Below, in pieces: positions 59,749-64,000 of a stretch of 64,000 nucleotides of DNA. The position numbers and the translations under genes were made by a program. How positions within the stretch are numbered: the stretch's first letter is position 1; the number at the start of each line of letters is the position of its first letter. The notes under the pieces were generated by a model. It saw only the letters and a program-made list of their open reading frames with translations. It did no database searches and was not told the DNA's origin. The DNA is from Chamaea fasciata (taxonomy: Eukaryota; Chordata; Aves; Passeriformes; Sylviidae), in the NCBI GenBank assembly GCA_029207755.1, contig JARCOQ010000005.1:54339563-54403562 (forward strand), in the 5' to 3' direction.

Positions 59749-62700
59749 CTGTCTTCTTTTTCTATAAACCACTTTAAATCCAATTCCAAAGCTTTTGATT
59801 AACCTCCATAAACATCTAAAACTTGTCAGGACCTTGAAGTCTCCGAGCAGCAAGCTGACAAGAAAACCCCAGTAGTCCCATCTATGTCAATCATGGGCTG
59901 GTATTTTTCAACTCTTGGGGTGTGATCTTAATATTTTTGTGTTATTTCTAAATACAGCTTTCTGTGCTTAGAACAGAACCTTTGTCTAAAGTTCACTCAT
60001 GTCAACAAAAAAACCCTTCAGCTCAATAGATTTTGACCTAATAATCCCATTGCAGCCTCAGGATGATGCTAGCTGCTGTTACTGAGGTTCATAATTATCA
60101 GATCAGCATGTTTGCCAAGCACTGCTCTGGGGTATGTTTCAGACAGAAAAATAAATATTTCATTCCTCCATAATTCATGTTTTCAGTAATATCACCATTC
60201 ACAAGCCCCTGTTTTATTTAATCTGCTACCTAAAGGAAGCAACATTCCCTGACAAATCAAACAAATCAGATATTTCACGTGCAGACTCTTCTTCAACATT
60301 ATTGCCATGACCAGATCCTTCTGACACCCTTCAGTTTTTACAACAGTTTCCCTGGGAAGGGAAAATGAAATAAGTCTGCAACACGGCATCACTGACAGTT
60401 CAGCATTTCATTTGTCTTGTTTATTTACTTCATCTCCTTTAGCTTTCCTTCCCCAATGTGCATTATGGTTGAGTAAGTTTTGTTACTTTAAAGTTACAGA
60501 ATTAATTATATTCGTTCTATTTAAAGCACCACTAAGAAACCAAGTAAAATTAGCCCCATTGGAACAGGCTTTGCTATTTAAAAGCCAAAGATGTTCAAAT
60601 GTTTTAGCCATTTTCAGTCATTCTTCCCCCATGGGGCATCTGGGTGAGGCACCTGTTATAGTCCCATCTAAAAGGAGAAAATGCTCCATGACTGGTGAAC
60701 TAAAAGGAGTGGACACTCCCAGTGCCTGATCCCCAGGGCTGTGAGAAAACCCTGGGAGACACTCCCAGGCACACAGGACTCAGGGTGCAAACACTGCACA
60801 AGTCCTGCAGCCACCCTGGTCATGATGATGGTAACACCAGGGAAACCCGGGGGACAGCGAGACTCAGAGAGCATTTTGAGGTGTCAGCAGTCGGCTCCAA
60901 CACGCTCCCTAAACCCCAGAAGACCTTACTGCACCAAAAAAAGATGTTTTCAAGATGAAGGAAGAGAGCTACCTCTGCCTTGAGGTAGATTCCTAAACCT
61001 AAAAACATTCCAAAATAGCAGTGTGGGGCTCTGATTAGAGGCAAAAATTCCCTCTGCCAAAGAGCAGAAGCCCCTCCCAGCCCAGGCCAGGGCTGTGTGT
61101 GTACTGTAAGCTGGCATGAGCCAGGACTGTTTCTGAAAGGAACCATCCCATTTTCCGTCCAACCATCTGTTTGTTTCCCTCCTGCTGCTGCTCCATGCTC
61201 TGTGCCAGCGCAAGAAGCTGCATGACCCACACTGAGGAACCATTACCAGGCTGAAAAAAATTATGTTTAAAATAGTTTGGGTGAGGCTGGTTTCACCTGC
61301 AGGGATTGACAAGGCCACCCTGGCCAGGCTGACCCCGCTCAGTCCTTCTCATGGAGTCAGTCTGAAAGTGGGAAATAAACGGGCAAGGCCTCCTTGTCTT
61401 TTAATTTGGCTCGCAAAAAATTAATCTCGGAAATCATTCCAACACACCCACAGTAATGATAAGGAAATATTTCCTAATATGGAATGAAAACTGAATATTG
61501 GAGTTGTGCTGCACTCCAGGATTTCCTGCTATTCAACGAAGCTGAGCAGCAGAAGTCTCCCATGAACAGCGTCCGAGATTCAGCTCTGCTGCTTTCGACG
61601 AGCAGCGAACGCGAATTCATTTCCCTGGCAGGAAAAGGTACAGGATGAAACTATGTATGGGTATACCAGAACATACAGGGGAATATATGCATAAACTAAG
61701 TCTACCTACACCTACGTAAGAGCCATAAACCATGTTTATTTCCCTTGAGAGTTGATCTTTTGTCCATTTCAAGTAGCAAAGAAACTTTTGATCCAAACCT
61801 CAAAACCTTGGCTTTCGCAAACAATGGGAGACTAGCCACCTAAAGTTTAGAAAAGCAAATCCACTAATAAGGTCACTTCTATCTCAGCTTCACTTGCCTC
61901 AGCCTTTGGTGATACAATTACATTCTTTAAGCTCTACTGTCAATAGCTCTGTCCCACAGTAAGGAGCACATTTAGAGACATTCTGTACTTAAAGCACTCA
62001 GCACTGAAGGACACGCAATGACTTATCAAAACCTTCCTGAGCTCAGTTCGTTCAAATAACTCATTTTATTTTCTTTGCTTCTTCAGACAATCCAGCCATC
62101 GGGGTTTAGCAGCACCCACTCAAACTGCCTCACTGTGCATGTGTGCGTGGCTGTGGGCACCACTCCCCACCCACCCCAACCCCACAGAGAGGGGACACAC
62201 AAGGGTTGTGCTTCTGCTCCACCAGCGAGGATGGAGGGCTAGAGCCAGGAACAGGAAGGGAACAGAGGTGCTGTGTCTCCATCCACTGCTGTCTTCCAAG
62301 AAGTGCTCCAAGGGGGAGGTCAGCTCAGGACAACACTCTGGATGACTAAAAGAAGCATGAGACCTGATGAGGGAACCAGACCTGCAGTCCCAAGCAGCCA
62401 CTCCTTTCTTCCAGTGTTTACCACTGGGTGCATTTTAATTTCCTGGGGACAAGAGAAATTGGTAGCTTGCTGGAAAGCCAACAGTGCTCTGCAGTGAAAT
62501 AGCATTTCATAGCTTGCTTCACCTCACTTGTATCTGTCCTTTCTCCTGGCTCCCCCCAGTTTCACAGTGCTGCAAATCCTTATTCTCTCAGAAGTGTCTA
62601 AAAACAGGAAGCTCCTCTATTTACTGGAGTAATTGCATTCCTGTGCACTTAAGCATTTTCACAGCTTTTAGCAGGTACTTGCATCCAGGCATAAGAAAAC

Positions 62701-64000
62701 ATTGTTTTAAGACCTGTTAAATTAACTGGTATAAAAAAAGCCTGTGCTAAATTTCTTGCTGCCATGTTTTGGATCATGAAATAATTATAAACAGAGCAAA
62801 GTCAACAATCATAAATCTGCTTCCTCCTCAGTTATTGGTTTTCTAGATAAAGTCCTACTCAGGTCCAATGAAAAATATGTCCCACTGTAAAACATGTACC
62901 ACTGCCCAAAGGTAACATTCAGTCGCAGGCAATTTCTCTACATCTTTTGTGACCAAGAGGCAAAAGTTAGGACAGAAGCAAAGAATAAGCAAAGAAGCTT
63001 TTAACACAGCACCAGTACAAGTTTCAAGGAAACTGTATCACTTTATCAGATGTCATCCAAGAAGCTCTACTCTTAGATTTCAGGTATTTTGTAAAGCCCT
63101 TCTACTTTCTAAGGAGCCTAGGGAAGCAGGACCTTTGGGAATTAGGAGGGACTCTTGCACTGAAGAATGCTGGAGAAGAAGGCACCAAGTTTGCTTTTCT
63201 TTTTCACTGATGTATGTTCAAATCCCTGACTCTTGCCAGGCTCATTTTAGATCTCATCAATCAAATTAAGTAATTACACATGGTAAGTCTGTGCCAGCAA
63301 AGGAGCTGACTGCTAAATGAGATGCAGAACATCAGTGCCCAGCCATGGCCTGTGCAGTGCCTCCAGTCAGGGTCAATGAGCACAACAGATCCCTCTGGCC
63401 CTGCAAAACTGTAAATGCAGGTAGTGTCTGTTGTCAGTGTGCACAACACTGAAGAACAGATGCTTGCCCATTCAAATCCCACTACAGCACTTCATTCCTT
63501 TAGCTGGGATATTTGGAGCAGCAGACAGCTGCTGGCACACAGAGCACACTGACTTGGTGAGGGCCCAGAGATGAAGAGCTGTGTGTGGTTTCTTGACGTA
63601 AGGGAGGTGCCTGAAGCTGGGAAGCAGATTTGGAATGGTGGGGATGGAGCTGAGCCATACTCTTACCACCAAATCACCAGCACCAGAGGTGGAGAATGAA
63701 GCATTATCTCATGAAGGAACCATAATGACAACACCTAATCCCCACAGTGATAATAAGGATAACTGCGAAGAGAAAGTTTCCCACTGTGCCTTACTGGTTT
63801 AGGGGAGAACAGTCAATACAACTCTGGTCTTGTATTTCAACATTTCTATCACACTGAGAATGTATCTACCACAAACACAGCACGTGGGTAGCTCGGGCTA
63901 AGCCTTCTGAGATTTAGAGGTTTAGGTAGAGAGGAAACAGCTCCTGCAGAGGCAGACTGCCTTGTGAAATCCAAGAGTCTTCCTGCAGTCTCTTTCACAT

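Larger units (their letters stand above)
53857..64000 (-). other. STK38L: STK38L 5' intron/flank (no exon identified)
   Basis: About 10 kb upstream of the first coding exon, with two minus-strand CR1 copies and a 24-bp tandem duplication. No CpG island is visible, so the non-coding first exon and promoter are probably beyond base 64000. A small untranslated exon inside this stretch cannot be excluded. CACGTG motifs occur at 60276-60281 and 63881-63886. Confidence 0.65.

Noticed and set aside
59103..59802. Overlapping open frames of 178-224 codons on both strands
   Set aside because: They fall on a CR1 LINE fragment; similar frames occur on the 54.8 kb copy. Repeat-derived, not genes.

Overview
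The window is vertebrate nuclear DNA, almost certainly from a bird and probably a neoavian. The evidence is two genes split into many short exons, avian-type CR1 LINE fragments with their typical 3' tails (attctatgattctat), and protein sequence closest in character to what I recall of chicken BMAL2. There are no operons, phage or bacterial features. Both genes lie on the minus strand, head to tail in transcription order STK38L then BMAL2. The same pair is adjacent in the same order in human (chromosome 12p).

BMAL2 (ARNTL2), 26970 down to the left window edge. I could place 14 coding exons by reading splice sites and codon phase. They give 525 complete residues: N-terminal tail, bHLH (about 107-160), PAS-A, PAS-B/PAC and the start of the C-terminal region. 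The last coding exon(s) with the transactivation domain lie beyond base 1. The 5' end is a CpG island at about 26600-27290 with GC boxes and a perfect TCTCGCGAGA palindrome, 174 bp upstream of the start codon. Introns carry CR1 pieces and simple repeats.

Intergenic, about 27.3-35.4 kb. Three CR1 fragments, simple repeats and otherwise AT-rich unique sequence. I found no supported gene here.

STK38L (NDR2 kinase), 53856 down to 39347 for the coding part. Thirteen coding exons give exactly 464 residues, the length I recall for human NDR2, with every catalytic and regulatory residue I looked for in place. A long 3'UTR probably runs on to about 35.4 kb (AATAAA at 35416-35411 on the minus strand). 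The 5' non-coding exon and promoter were not found and probably lie beyond base 64000, so 53857-64000 is read as first intron or 5' flank, with two CR1 copies.

Functionally, BMAL2 is a bHLH-PAS partner of CLOCK/NPAS2 in the circadian clock. STK38L is an AGC-family kinase controlled by MOB1 and MST kinases. Their adjacency is ancestral linkage and does not imply a shared pathway. The most interesting sequence-level points are two non-canonical GC-AG introns, one in each gene and both forced by reading frame; two consecutive symmetric mini-exons just before the BMAL2 bHLH; and the TCTCGCGAGA promoter element. I saw no previously undescribed biological system.
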